In this document: positions 24,911 through 32,932 of the stretch, in pieces
Numbering within the stretch: the first letter of the stretch is position 1
Layout: each line of letters starts with the position of its first letter
Assembly: GCA_028282465.1 (NCBI GenBank)
Contig: JANQHX010000016.1
Location: 23,891-87,890, forward strand
Length of the DNA stretch: 64,000 bases
Source: Gynuella sp.
Lineage (GTDB): Bacteria; Pseudomonadota; Gammaproteobacteria; Pseudomonadales; Natronospirillaceae
Direction of reading: 5' to 3'
Made by a program: the position numbers and the translations under genes
Notes under the pieces: model-generated
Told to the model about the DNA's origin: nothing
What the model saw: the letters and a program-made list of their open reading frames with translations, nothing else
Databases searched by the model: none

Positions 24911-25984
24911 TTATTGAGGAATGGTGTCGTCTATCCCTTCAACATACCAGTTAACGCCAGCCAGCTCTTCATCTGTTAATGTGTGACCAGCAGGAATCAC
25001 TTCTTTACCTGTGTTGTCTTTTAGTGGGCCTGTGAATGGATTTAACTCACCGGCATTCGCTTTTGCAATAGCGTCTTCCACAACTTTTTTAACATCTGCA
25101 GGCAGGTTGTCATTGATTGAACCGATAGACAGCATATCTTCTTTGAAACCGCCCCAGTAATCTTCAACTTCCCAAGTGTCATTCATGACTTCATCAACGG
25201 TACGAATATAGTGTGCAGCCCACTCATCAACAACTGAGAACATGTGAGCAGTGGGGCCAAATTCACTCATGTCAGAAGCTTGACCAATTGCCTTTAATCC
25301 ACGCTTTTCAGCGGCAATTACTGGTGCAGGTGAATCGGTATGCTGAAGAATTACATCAACGCCTTGATCCATCAAAGCATTGGCTGCATTTGTTTCTTTA
25401 GCAGGATCAAACCAAGTACTTACCCATACAATTTTAATTTCTACATCTGGATTGACTGATTTGGCAGCCATATATACAGAGTTGATGTCGCGAATTACCT
25501 CAGGAATCGGGAACGAAGCGATATAGCCAATAGTATTAGTTTTGGTCATCATGCCCGCAGCCAACCCAGAAATATAACGACCTTCATAAGTACGAAGTAC
25601 ATAAGTAGAAACGTTATCACCACGTTTATAACCTGTGGCGTGCTCAAAGGTTACTTTAGGAAATGACTTAGCTACTTTCACAGTTGGGTTCATGAATCCG
25701 AAAGAAGTGGTGAATATAATGTCATGGCCGGATTGTGCTAAGCGGCGAATAACGCGTTCAGCATCGGGGCCTTCTGCGACATTTTCCACATAGGTTGTTT
25801 CAACCTTACCTGCAAAGTGCTCTTCCATAAGTTTTCTACCGCGGTCGTGCTCATAGCTCCAACCATGGTCACCAATAGGGCCAACATAAACAAAGCCAAC
25901 TTTCATTGGGTCATCAGCAAGGGCAAAAGCGCTGGCAATTGAAAGTACAGCTGCTGCCGCATAGCGAGAAAGGGTACGTAACAT
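24911..25984 (-). CDS. BMP family ABC transporter substrate-binding protein
   Basis: A 357-residue periplasmic binding protein of the basic membrane protein/PnrA family, which binds purine nucleosides or related compounds. The signal peptide covers residues 1-23 (ending FALA). Family marks are VGFVYVGPIGDHGWSYEHDRGRK, AQSGHDIIFTTSFGFMNPT, TGYKRGDNVSTYVLRTYEGRYISGLAAGM and HTDSPAPVIAAEKRG. It is the last gene of the importer operon, separated from the second permease by a 215-base gap that may hold its own promoter or an mRNA-processing site. Purine specificity is supported by surrounding catabolic genes. Confidence 0.92.
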   Translation of the reverse strand: MLRTLSRYAAAAVLSIASAFALADDPMKVGFVYVGPIGDHGWSYEHDRGRKLMEEHFAGKVETTYVENVAEGPDAERVIRRLAQSGHDIIFTTSFGFMNPTVKVAKSFPKVTFEHATGYKRGDNVSTYVLRTYEGRYISGLAAGMMTKTNTIGYIASFPIPEVIRDINSVYMAAKSVNPDVEIKIVWVSTWFDPAKETNAANALMDQGVDVILQHTDSPAPVIAAEKRGLKAIGQASDMSEFGPTAHMFSVVDEWAAHYIRTVDEVMNDTWEVEDYWGGFKEDMLSIGSINDNLPADVKKVVEDAIAKANAGELNPFTGPLKDNTGKEVIPAGHTLTDEELAGVNWYVEGIDDTIPQ

Positions 25985-26199
25985 TTTAGAATCTCCTTCG
26001 AGGGCGTTACAGGTTTAGGTTTCTTTAAGCAGCGCATGCACTGCTGTTAATTTTATTTTCAGCTTCAGAGTTTAGTCCGTCACTTTAATTTCTACCGCCT
26101 TATTGATCGGCGCAGTTACTTTTTCAAAAGAAGCAACCAAGAACTTTTTTAGTCAAATGCTTGGAATTAACAAGCACTCAACTCAAACAAAATCAGGAG

Positions 26200-27126
26200 T
26201 TAGTCTCCCGCTCTAAATGGTTTACCTAAGGACGCTGGTGTAAATAGCTTTTGCTTGATAGGGTCTCTAGAAAGCATAACTAACACCACAATAGTCACAA
26301 GGTATGGCAACATTGCTAACAGGCTTGGTGATATTTCAAAACCTAGCCCCTGAATAACTAAGTGTAGTATGCTCGCCAATCCAAATAACCAAGCTCCAAT
26401 TAAAATTCTTTCAGGTCGCCAAGTGGCAAATACCACTAAAGCTAACCCAATCCAACCTTTACCCGCGGTCATGTTTTCTACCCAAAGTGGCGTGTAGGCA
26501 AGAGATAAATAAACACCAGCCAATCCAGCCATGGCACCACCAAAGGCAATAGCCATAAATCGAATTTGAATAACGGGCAATCCTAAAGCTTTAGCCGCAT
26601 GAGGGTTTTCACCAACCGCTTTTAATTTAAGACCAGCCCGAGATTTATAAACAAACCAATAGATTCCACCAAACAACGCAAAGCTTAAATAAACCAGCAG
26701 GTCGTGGGTGAATAGCATTTTACCAATGATAGGAATTGAACTGAGAACCGGAATATTAATGGAGTGAAATCCATCAATAGATTGCCCAACAAATGAGTAT
26801 CCAAGAAAGGCTGACAACCCTGTCCCAAAAATAGTCAGAGCTAATCCAGTAGCGACTTGATTAGTATTTAGAATTTGAACGGAAAAACCGAATAACAGTG
26901 CCATCATCATGCCACCGAATACACCCACTAACACACCAACATAAACATTGCCCGTTAGGGTTGTCACGATAAACCCAAGCACTGCGCCCATCAGCATCAT
27001 GCCTTCTTGACCTAGATTCAGAACTCCGGATTTTTCACAAATTAATTCACCCAGTGCAACCAATAATAACGGCGTTGCAGTTCTCACCATCGCAAACAAA
27101 ATATTGGTAATTAATTCCATGTCCAT
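26200..27126 (-). CDS. ABC transporter permease, nucleoside/purine importer (second subunit)
   Basis: A 308-residue membrane protein of the BPD_transp_2 family, with eight to nine hydrophobic segments. Typical sequences are VALGELICEKSGVLNLGQEGMMLMGAV near the N-terminus and LKAVGENPHAAKALGLPVIQIRFMAIAFGGAMAGLAGVYLSL-like coupling region (about residues 170-205). The start ATG overlaps the stop of the first permease as TAATG, indicating coupled translation. It pairs with the 27126 gene product to form the heterodimeric channel. Confidence 0.92.
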   Translation of the reverse strand: MDMELITNILFAMVRTATPLLLVALGELICEKSGVLNLGQEGMMLMGAVLGFIVTTLTGNVYVGVLVGVFGGMMMALLFGFSVQILNTNQVATGLALTIFGTGLSAFLGYSFVGQSIDGFHSINIPVLSSIPIIGKMLFTHDLLVYLSFALFGGIYWFVYKSRAGLKLKAVGENPHAAKALGLPVIQIRFMAIAFGGAMAGLAGVYLSLAYTPLWVENMTAGKGWIGLALVVFATWRPERILIGAWLFGLASILHLVIQGLGFEISPSLLAMLPYLVTIVVLVMLSRDPIKQKLFTPASLGKPFRAGD

Positions 27127-28235
27127 TATTTTGCTCCTTCTGCTAGGGCATTGGGTACTTCATCGGCTTTAGGCTTTTTCCATTTGGGTACAAACCTGTG
27201 AGTAATTAATAAATCACCTGCCAGTATGAAGAGGAGCAACAACCCTTGGAACAAACTGGTTAATGCCATGGGCAATCCGAGGAACATTTGCACGAGTTCC
27301 CCACCTAAATATAAAAGCCCCATTAAGGTGGCGGAAAAGATAATACCGATAGGATGGAGACGACCTAAAAATGCAACAATAATTGCTGCGTACCCATATC
27401 CCGGTGAAATTGATGGGGTAAGCTGACCTATTGGCCCAGTCACCTCTATAACGCCAGCAAGCCCAGCTAATGCACCACTGATGAGTAAGCAAAACCATGT
27501 AATCGCTTTAGCATTAAAACCTGCAAATCTGGCCGCATGTTCATCCGCCCCTCGCACTCGAATTCGAAAGCCAAGATGCATTCTGGATAAAATAAACCAA
27601 ACTCCAATACAGGCGATAACTGCGATAATAATTCCAAGGTGCATTCTTGTGTCTTGCCAAATGATAGGCATGGCTGCTGACGAATTAAACATGGCTGATT
27701 CTGGAAAATTAAAACCCGCTGGGTCACGCAACGGGCCATGCACCGCGAAATTCAATAGGTTCAGTGCAACGTAATTCAGCATAATAGTAGTTAGAATTTC
27801 GTTAGTGTTGAACACAGTTTTTAAGAATGCTGCAATACCAGCCCAGGCCGCACCCGCAACAACACCAGCCAACATAACGGGTACCAAAACCCAGGGAGAA
27901 TTCACATCCAAAAACTGCAAACCAGCCCAACCGCCAATTAATCCACCAAAAATAAATTGACCTTCGGCACCAATGTTCCAAATGTTGGCCTTGTAACAAA
28001 TGAGTAGTCCGGCAGCGATTAGCATTAATGGGGCGACTTTAACAGCCAGTTCAGAAACTCCGTACAAGTCCTGCACAGGAGCAATAAAAAAGTTATAGAA
28101 AACTTCTAGAGGAGATTTGTTTAACGCCAGAAAAAATAAAGTCGTGATCACCAGTGTTGCGCCAATGGCTATAAATGGCGACAGCCAACGCATTAATTCT
28201 GAGGCTTCTGCTCGCTTTTCTATTTTAAAATTCAT
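27126..28235 (-). CDS. ABC transporter permease, nucleoside/purine importer (first subunit)
   Basis: A 369-residue BPD_transp_2 permease with about ten transmembrane segments. Characteristic parts are ICYKANIWNIGAEGQFIFGG, FNTNEILTTIMLNYVALNLLNF and RVRGADEHAARFAGFNAKAITWFCLLISGALAGLAGVIE-like region (about residues 230-265). This is the longer of the two permeases, as usual for this family. It overlaps the ATPase gene by 4 bases and the second permease by 1 base. Confidence 0.92.
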   Translation of the reverse strand: MNFKIEKRAEASELMRWLSPFIAIGATLVITTLFFLALNKSPLEVFYNFFIAPVQDLYGVSELAVKVAPLMLIAAGLLICYKANIWNIGAEGQFIFGGLIGGWAGLQFLDVNSPWVLVPVMLAGVVAGAAWAGIAAFLKTVFNTNEILTTIMLNYVALNLLNFAVHGPLRDPAGFNFPESAMFNSSAAMPIIWQDTRMHLGIIIAVIACIGVWFILSRMHLGFRIRVRGADEHAARFAGFNAKAITWFCLLISGALAGLAGVIEVTGPIGQLTPSISPGYGYAAIIVAFLGRLHPIGIIFSATLMGLLYLGGELVQMFLGLPMALTSLFQGLLLLFILAGDLLITHRFVPKWKKPKADEVPNALAEGAK

Positions 28236-29758
28236 GCTGCCGCCTCCTGTTCATCAAAAACACCCGCCATCCATCGGCCAACTTCTTCTATGCTAACGTC
28301 GGTGGCGGGTTTAACAGGAGATATCCGTCCATGGAACAGCGCGCACATGCGATCGCTGATTTGAAACAGCTCGTCCAAGTCTTCTGAAATAACAACCACA
28401 GCTGCGCCGTTATTTCTTAATTCGATAATGGATTCTTGAATGGCTTTTGAAGAACCAAAGTCCACCCCCCAAGTTGGATGGGCAGCAATTAATACAGTAG
28501 GCTCCTGCAAAATTTCTCGACCAATAATAAACTTCTGTAAATTACCGCCGGAAAGATTGGAGGCGGCTGTTTTACTGTTGTGACATTTCACATTGAAAGT
28601 AGTAATGATGTCATTGGCAAACTGTTTAATACCCTTAAGGTTGAGCTTGCCAAATTTATTTCCAATATTATTTGTTAACAGTGCATTTTCTTCTAAAGAA
28701 AAATCTTCTACTGCACCCCGGCCATTTCGCTCTGGTGGCACATAAGACATTCCAAATTCACGACGCTGGGCGGGGTTCAATGCACCAATGTCTTGCTGGT
28801 TGATGGTTAGGGCTTGCTTCTGCTGTATTTGAATCTCGCCTGATAAAATACTGAACAGTTCTTCTTGCCCATTACCTGCAACACCAGCAATTCCTAAAAT
28901 TTCACCTTTTCTTATTTCCAAAGAAATATTTTTTAGGTTGACTCCAAATGGATCTGAAGTGAAGTAATTCAGCTTAGTAATGCTCAGAGCTGTCTCAGAC
29001 CCTAGTACTTTCTCGTATTCTTGCTCTAACTTGGTTTGCTCACCCACCATCATCGAAGCCAGGGTATCAACAGATGCGGTGTCGACATCGGTATCACCGA
29101 CCATTTCACCTTGACGCAACACCGATGCTTTGTGACAAAGCGCTTTTACTTCATTTAATTTGTGACTGATAAACAGTATCGAACACCCTTCAGCGGATAA
29201 GGTACGGAGTACATCAAAGAGTTTGTCGACTTCTTGAGGGGTTAATACAGAGGTGGGCTCATCCAAAATAAGCAGTTTTACGTCTTGTATTAAACATCTA
29301 ACGATTTCCAATCGCTGACGCTCACCTACGGATAAGGTATGCACCAGTCTATCTGGTTCTAGGGGCATGCCATATTTGGTTGAAACCTCGATAATCTTGG
29401 TGCTCAACTCGGTGATACCTAGAGGCTCTTCATCACTCATAGCTAATGCAATGTTTTCAGCAACAGACAATGTTTCAAATAAGGAGAAATGTTGAAACAC
29501 CATACCAATACCCAATTTTCGGGCATCGGTGGGAAGCTTGATATCCACTTCATGACCTTCCCAAATAATGGAGCCAGAATCAGCATGGGTTACCCCATAG
29601 ATTATTTTCATCAGGGTACTTTTGCCGGCACCATTTTCGCCCAGCAAGGCATGTATCTCACCTGGCTGCACGTCAAGAGTGACGTTTTTATTCGCAATAC
29701 AGCCGGGGTATTTTTTGGTGATATTCCAAAGACTCAGTCTTGGTTCTGTGTCACGCAC
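28232..29758 (-). CDS. ABC transporter ATP-binding protein, double-domain (BMP/nucleoside type)
   Basis: A 508-residue tandem ATPase of the RbsA/NupO type. The first domain has Walker A GENGAGKST, signature LSVGERQR and Walker B LLILDEPTSVL. The second has the naturally degenerate GVAGNGQEEL in place of Walker A, signature LSGGNLQKF and AAHPTWGVDFGS. Only the first site is expected to be fully active, as in relatives. The start is GTG at 29756-29758, the first gene of the importer operon, and it lies just downstream (on the minus strand) of the RutR-like site at 29812. Confidence 0.92.
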   Translation of the reverse strand: MRDTEPRLSLWNITKKYPGCIANKNVTLDVQPGEIHALLGENGAGKSTLMKIIYGVTHADSGSIIWEGHEVDIKLPTDARKLGIGMVFQHFSLFETLSVAENIALAMSDEEPLGITELSTKIIEVSTKYGMPLEPDRLVHTLSVGERQRLEIVRCLIQDVKLLILDEPTSVLTPQEVDKLFDVLRTLSAEGCSILFISHKLNEVKALCHKASVLRQGEMVGDTDVDTASVDTLASMMVGEQTKLEQEYEKVLGSETALSITKLNYFTSDPFGVNLKNISLEIRKGEILGIAGVAGNGQEELFSILSGEIQIQQKQALTINQQDIGALNPAQRREFGMSYVPPERNGRGAVEDFSLEENALLTNNIGNKFGKLNLKGIKQFANDIITTFNVKCHNSKTAASNLSGGNLQKFIIGREILQEPTVLIAAHPTWGVDFGSSKAIQESIIELRNNGAAVVVISEDLDELFQISDRMCALFHGRISPVKPATDVSIEEVGRWMAGVFDEQEAAA

Positions 29759-29811
29759 CGAGTTAATCCAATTCAGTTAAATGTTAATTAAGGCAGCTCA
29801 TTGCAATTTTC

Positions 29812-29825
29812 TGACCATTTGGTCA
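29812..29825. promoter_or_regulatory. RutR-like operator in the importer/puuE divergent promoter
   Basis: TGACCA-TT-TGGTCA, a perfect 6-2-6 palindrome followed by A, agreeing with the E. coli RutR consensus TTGACCANNTGGTCAA and with the core of the 20411 palindrome. It lies 54 bases upstream of the importer ATPase start and 220 bases upstream of puuE. The rest of the 286-base gap shows no other recognised element. Confidence 0.72.
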
Positions 29826-30044
29826 AGTTTTTGAATGCACCATTGATAGGGCCTGCAATGGCGAGTTTTTCTCTGATTACCTGCATGAAATACAGGCGTC
29901 ACAGATCATCTCGCACAATGCAAGTGCACTCAATTGGCATGCGTCATAAAAGGGCACAAATCTTTAAAAACTCGATATACAGAATGCAAGTGACCCAATG
30001 CCAGACCAAGTATCCGATCAACTACTTAGCAAAAGGTACGTTTC

Positions 30045-30956
30045 ATGTCCCAGAACACCAGAGACTTCATTGGTTATGGAGCCACTCCACCACACCCGAA
30101 ATGGCCAGGTAATGCCAAAATTGCCGTTCAATTTGTAATCAACTACGAGGAAGGTGGAGAAAACTGTGTTTTAGATGGAGATTCAGCTTCGGAGAAGTTT
30201 TTATCTGAGATTGTCGGGGCCGAAGCATTTGTGGGTCAGCGTCATATGAGCATGGAATCCATTTATGAGTACGGTAGTCGAGCTGGCTTTTGGCGCTTAC
30301 ACAGACTTTTTACTGAGCGCGATATTCCAGTCACAGTTTATGGTGTGGCTCAAGCACTGCAAAAAAATCCCGAAGCAGTGGAAGCCATGCTTAAGGCAGA
30401 CTGGGAGATAGCCAGTCATGGACTGAAGTGGACACATTATCAAGAGATGTCGGAGTCAGCGGAAAAAGCCATGCTTGAAAAAGCCGTAGAAATTCATACA
30501 GAGGTGACAGGCTCACGACCATTAGGTTGGTATACGGGACGAGATAGCCCGAATACCAGGAAAATCGTTAGTGAGTTTGGTGGTTTTGCATACCATGCAG
30601 ATTCCTATGCCGATGACCTACCTTATTGGTGCTATGACTTCGATGAACCTTTGCTGACCATTCCCTACACCCTCGACAGTAACGATATGCGTTTTGCCAC
30701 ACCCCAGGGTTTTAATGCTGGCGATCAATTCTTCAATTATTTAAAAGACAGTTTCGACTTCTTATATGAGGAAGGTACCGAGTCACCCAAAATGCTCAGC
30801 GTTGGGTTGCATTGTCGACTCGTCGGTCGTCCCGGCAGAGCCATGGCTTTGAAAAAATTTTTAGATTACGTGCAGAGTCATTCTCAGGTTTGGCTTTGCA
30901 GAAGAATAGACATTGCTAATCATTGGATTAAAACTTTTCCTGCCGATGAAAAATAG
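30045..30956 (+). CDS. puuE: Allantoinase PuuE (polysaccharide-deacetylase fold)
   Basis: A 303-residue enzyme that opens the hydantoin ring of allantoin to allantoate. It belongs to the NodB-like PuuE family, unrelated to amidohydrolase allantoinases. Recognisable parts are the N-terminal RDFIGYGATPPHPKWPGNAKIAVQFV-like opening (residues 6-31), NYEEGGENCVLDGD, YGSRAGFWRLHRLF, HGLKWTHYQ, GWYTGRDSPNTR and GLHCRLVGRPGR. No signal peptide. It is divergent from the importer operon. Allantoate-processing genes are absent from the window, so the route must continue elsewhere. Confidence 0.94.
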   Translation: MSQNTRDFIGYGATPPHPKWPGNAKIAVQFVINYEEGGENCVLDGDSASEKFLSEIVGAEAFVGQRHMSMESIYEYGSRAGFWRLHRLFTERDIPVTVYGVAQALQKNPEAVEAMLKADWEIASHGLKWTHYQEMSESAEKAMLEKAVEIHTEVTGSRPLGWYTGRDSPNTRKIVSEFGGFAYHADSYADDLPYWCYDFDEPLLTIPYTLDSNDMRFATPQGFNAGDQFFNYLKDSFDFLYEEGTESPKMLSVGLHCRLVGRPGRAMALKKFLDYVQSHSQVWLCRRIDIANHWIKTFPADEK

Positions 30957-31144
30957 CTTCGCTTTCCTATGACTGCGTGAAACTTCTATTTATTTCTCCA
31001 AGTTCAAATATGTGTGCTGGCTTAAGACTGTTGTTCTGTCTAGTTCAGTAGAGTTGCATTTGTGTAAATCTAGACCAAAGGGCCTTTTGTTTGCAGCACA
31101 GGAAGGAACTTTGTCTTGGCATCAACTAGGCAGCTGTTTAGTCT

Positions 31145-32827
31145 ATGCGGCTAAACATTCAGAGCACTATTAGTAAGAACATGATAAAGACCTCCTGGTT
31201 CAACGAGATAAACACTTCTAATCTACGTGGTGATATTTTTGGCGGCGTCACAGCAGCGATTGTTTCATTGCCATTAGCCCTAGCCTTCGGAGTTGCTTCT
31301 GGAGCTGGTCCAGAAGCCGGGCTTTATGGGGCAATTATCATTGGATTATTTGCTGCTATTTTTGGTGGCACACCGACTCTTATTTCAGAACCTACAGGCC
31401 CCATGACTGTTGTAATGGCAGCAGTAGTGACCACCATGGTCGCGGAAAATCCAGATCAGGGTTTAGCAATGGCATTTACTGTCGTCATGATCGCAGGTTT
31501 ATTTCAAATATTTCTGGGTATGCTCAACCTTGGTAAATACATAACGCTGATGCCTTACAGTGTCATCTCGGGGTTTATGTCTGGGATCGGTTTTATTCTT
31601 ATCATTTTGCAACTGCCGCCACTGCTGGGTCATGCTAACCCCGGTGGTGGTGTTGTGGGCAATATACAGGCATTTCCTTCGCTCGTAGCCGACATCAGCT
31701 GGTTTGAACTGATACTAGGGCTTTTAACTCTGGTACTGCTGTTCCGCTTTCCAAAAAAATGGGCCTCTAAAGTACCGCCCCAGTTAATCGCTTTAATTCT
31801 TGGCTCTTTAATCGCTATTACAATTTTCAGTGGTGCCGATATTCGCACTATTGGTGAAGTGTCATTGGGAATACCTTCTTTTATTTTTCCAACTTTTACC
31901 GCTGACCAAATTACCCAAATGGTTGTAGATGGAATTGTCCTGGGCACACTGGGTTGTATTGACGCACTTTTAACTGCGGTTATTTCTGATAGCTTGACTC
32001 GTAAGGAGCACAAATCGAATAAAGAGTTGGTGGGTCAAGGTATTGGTAATCTATTGTCTGGCATTTGTGGCGGTTTACCTGGGGCAGGAGCAACCATGGG
32101 TACCGTGGTCAATATTCAAGCTGGAGCCAAAACAGCAGTATCGGGCATTACCCGCGCTCTTGTATTGCTTATTTTGGTCGCATTTGCAGCGGATCTCACC
32201 GCTTATATTCCGCTGGCAGTGCTTGCCGCCATTGCTATTAAAGTAGGTATAAACATTCTCGATTGGAGTTTCTTAAAACGCGCTCACAAAGTTTCTACTC
32301 CCGCTACTGTTATTATGTATGGGGTAATGCTGCTTACGGTATTTGTTGATTTAATTGTGGCGGTGGGAATTGGAGTTTTTATCGCCAACATCATTACCAT
32401 TGAAAAACTCAGCAACCTTCAAGCTAAAAACATTCACGCCATCAGCGACACTGACGATAAGATTCCACTTACCAGCCAGGAGAGAAGTATTCTTGAACAG
32501 GGTAAAGGCCGAGTGATGTTATTGTATTTCAGTGGCCCAATGATGTTTGGGGTTTCCAGAGCTATTTCACGAGAGCAAGAAAATATTCATGCCTTTGAAT
32601 CTGTTGTGTTCGATTTAACTGACGTTCCGTTAATTGATGCCAGTATTTCCCTAGCTATTGAAAACGCAGTGAAAGATGCAGTTGATCATGACAAAAAAGT
32701 CTATATCGCTTGCCCATCATCAGATACTCGGCAGACATTTCAACGCATGGGCTTAACTGACATTGTGGGTGCATCCAATATGATGGAGTCTCGCGGTGAC
32801 GCCCTGTACAAAGCAGTTTCAAGTTAA
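31145..32827 (+). CDS. SulP family anion transporter, BicA-like (Na+/HCO3- type)
   Basis: A 560-residue membrane transporter with the SulP core (about residues 20-420, 12-14 helices) and a C-terminal STAS domain (about 450-555). Long stretches follow cyanobacterial BicA: LRGDIFGGVTAAIVSLPLAL, ASGAGPEAGLYGA, FGGTPTLISEPTGPMTVVM, LGKYITLMPYSVISGFMSG and GCIDALLTAVISDSLTR. BicA imports bicarbonate with sodium; some SulP relatives carry sulfate. It starts 188 bases after puuE; a second ATG at 31181 is possible. No carbonic anhydrase gene is adjacent. The bicarbonate assignment is by sequence resemblance only. Confidence 0.87.
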   Translation: MRLNIQSTISKNMIKTSWFNEINTSNLRGDIFGGVTAAIVSLPLALAFGVASGAGPEAGLYGAIIIGLFAAIFGGTPTLISEPTGPMTVVMAAVVTTMVAENPDQGLAMAFTVVMIAGLFQIFLGMLNLGKYITLMPYSVISGFMSGIGFILIILQLPPLLGHANPGGGVVGNIQAFPSLVADISWFELILGLLTLVLLFRFPKKWASKVPPQLIALILGSLIAITIFSGADIRTIGEVSLGIPSFIFPTFTADQITQMVVDGIVLGTLGCIDALLTAVISDSLTRKEHKSNKELVGQGIGNLLSGICGGLPGAGATMGTVVNIQAGAKTAVSGITRALVLLILVAFAADLTAYIPLAVLAAIAIKVGINILDWSFLKRAHKVSTPATVIMYGVMLLTVFVDLIVAVGIGVFIANIITIEKLSNLQAKNIHAISDTDDKIPLTSQERSILEQGKGRVMLLYFSGPMMFGVSRAISREQENIHAFESVVFDLTDVPLIDASISLAIENAVKDAVDHDKKVYIACPSSDTRQTFQRMGLTDIVGASNMMESRGDALYKAVSS

Positions 32828-32853
32828 GGCTTCAAAACGAATTAATACAAAAT

Positions 32854-32905
32854 GCCAGCTCACTTATCTAAATGTTTTTTTAACCTTCGGATAAGTTAAG
32901 CTGGC
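32854..32905. terminator. Bidirectional hairpin terminator between convergent genes
   Basis: A long imperfect stem, GCCAGCT-C-ACTTATC paired with GATAAGT-TA-AGCTGGC, with a T-rich loop, lies between the transporter gene and the convergent acyl-CoA dehydrogenase. TCTTT follows on the plus strand and ATTTTG on the minus strand. Confidence 0.65.
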
Positions 32906-32932
32906 TCTTTAAATTCGAACACTCGCCTTTTT

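Noticed and set aside
29801..30112. Open frame of 103 codons overlapping puuE start
   Set aside because: Runs through the divergent promoter region and into puuE in another frame, with a biased Arg/His/Gln composition typical of non-coding frames.
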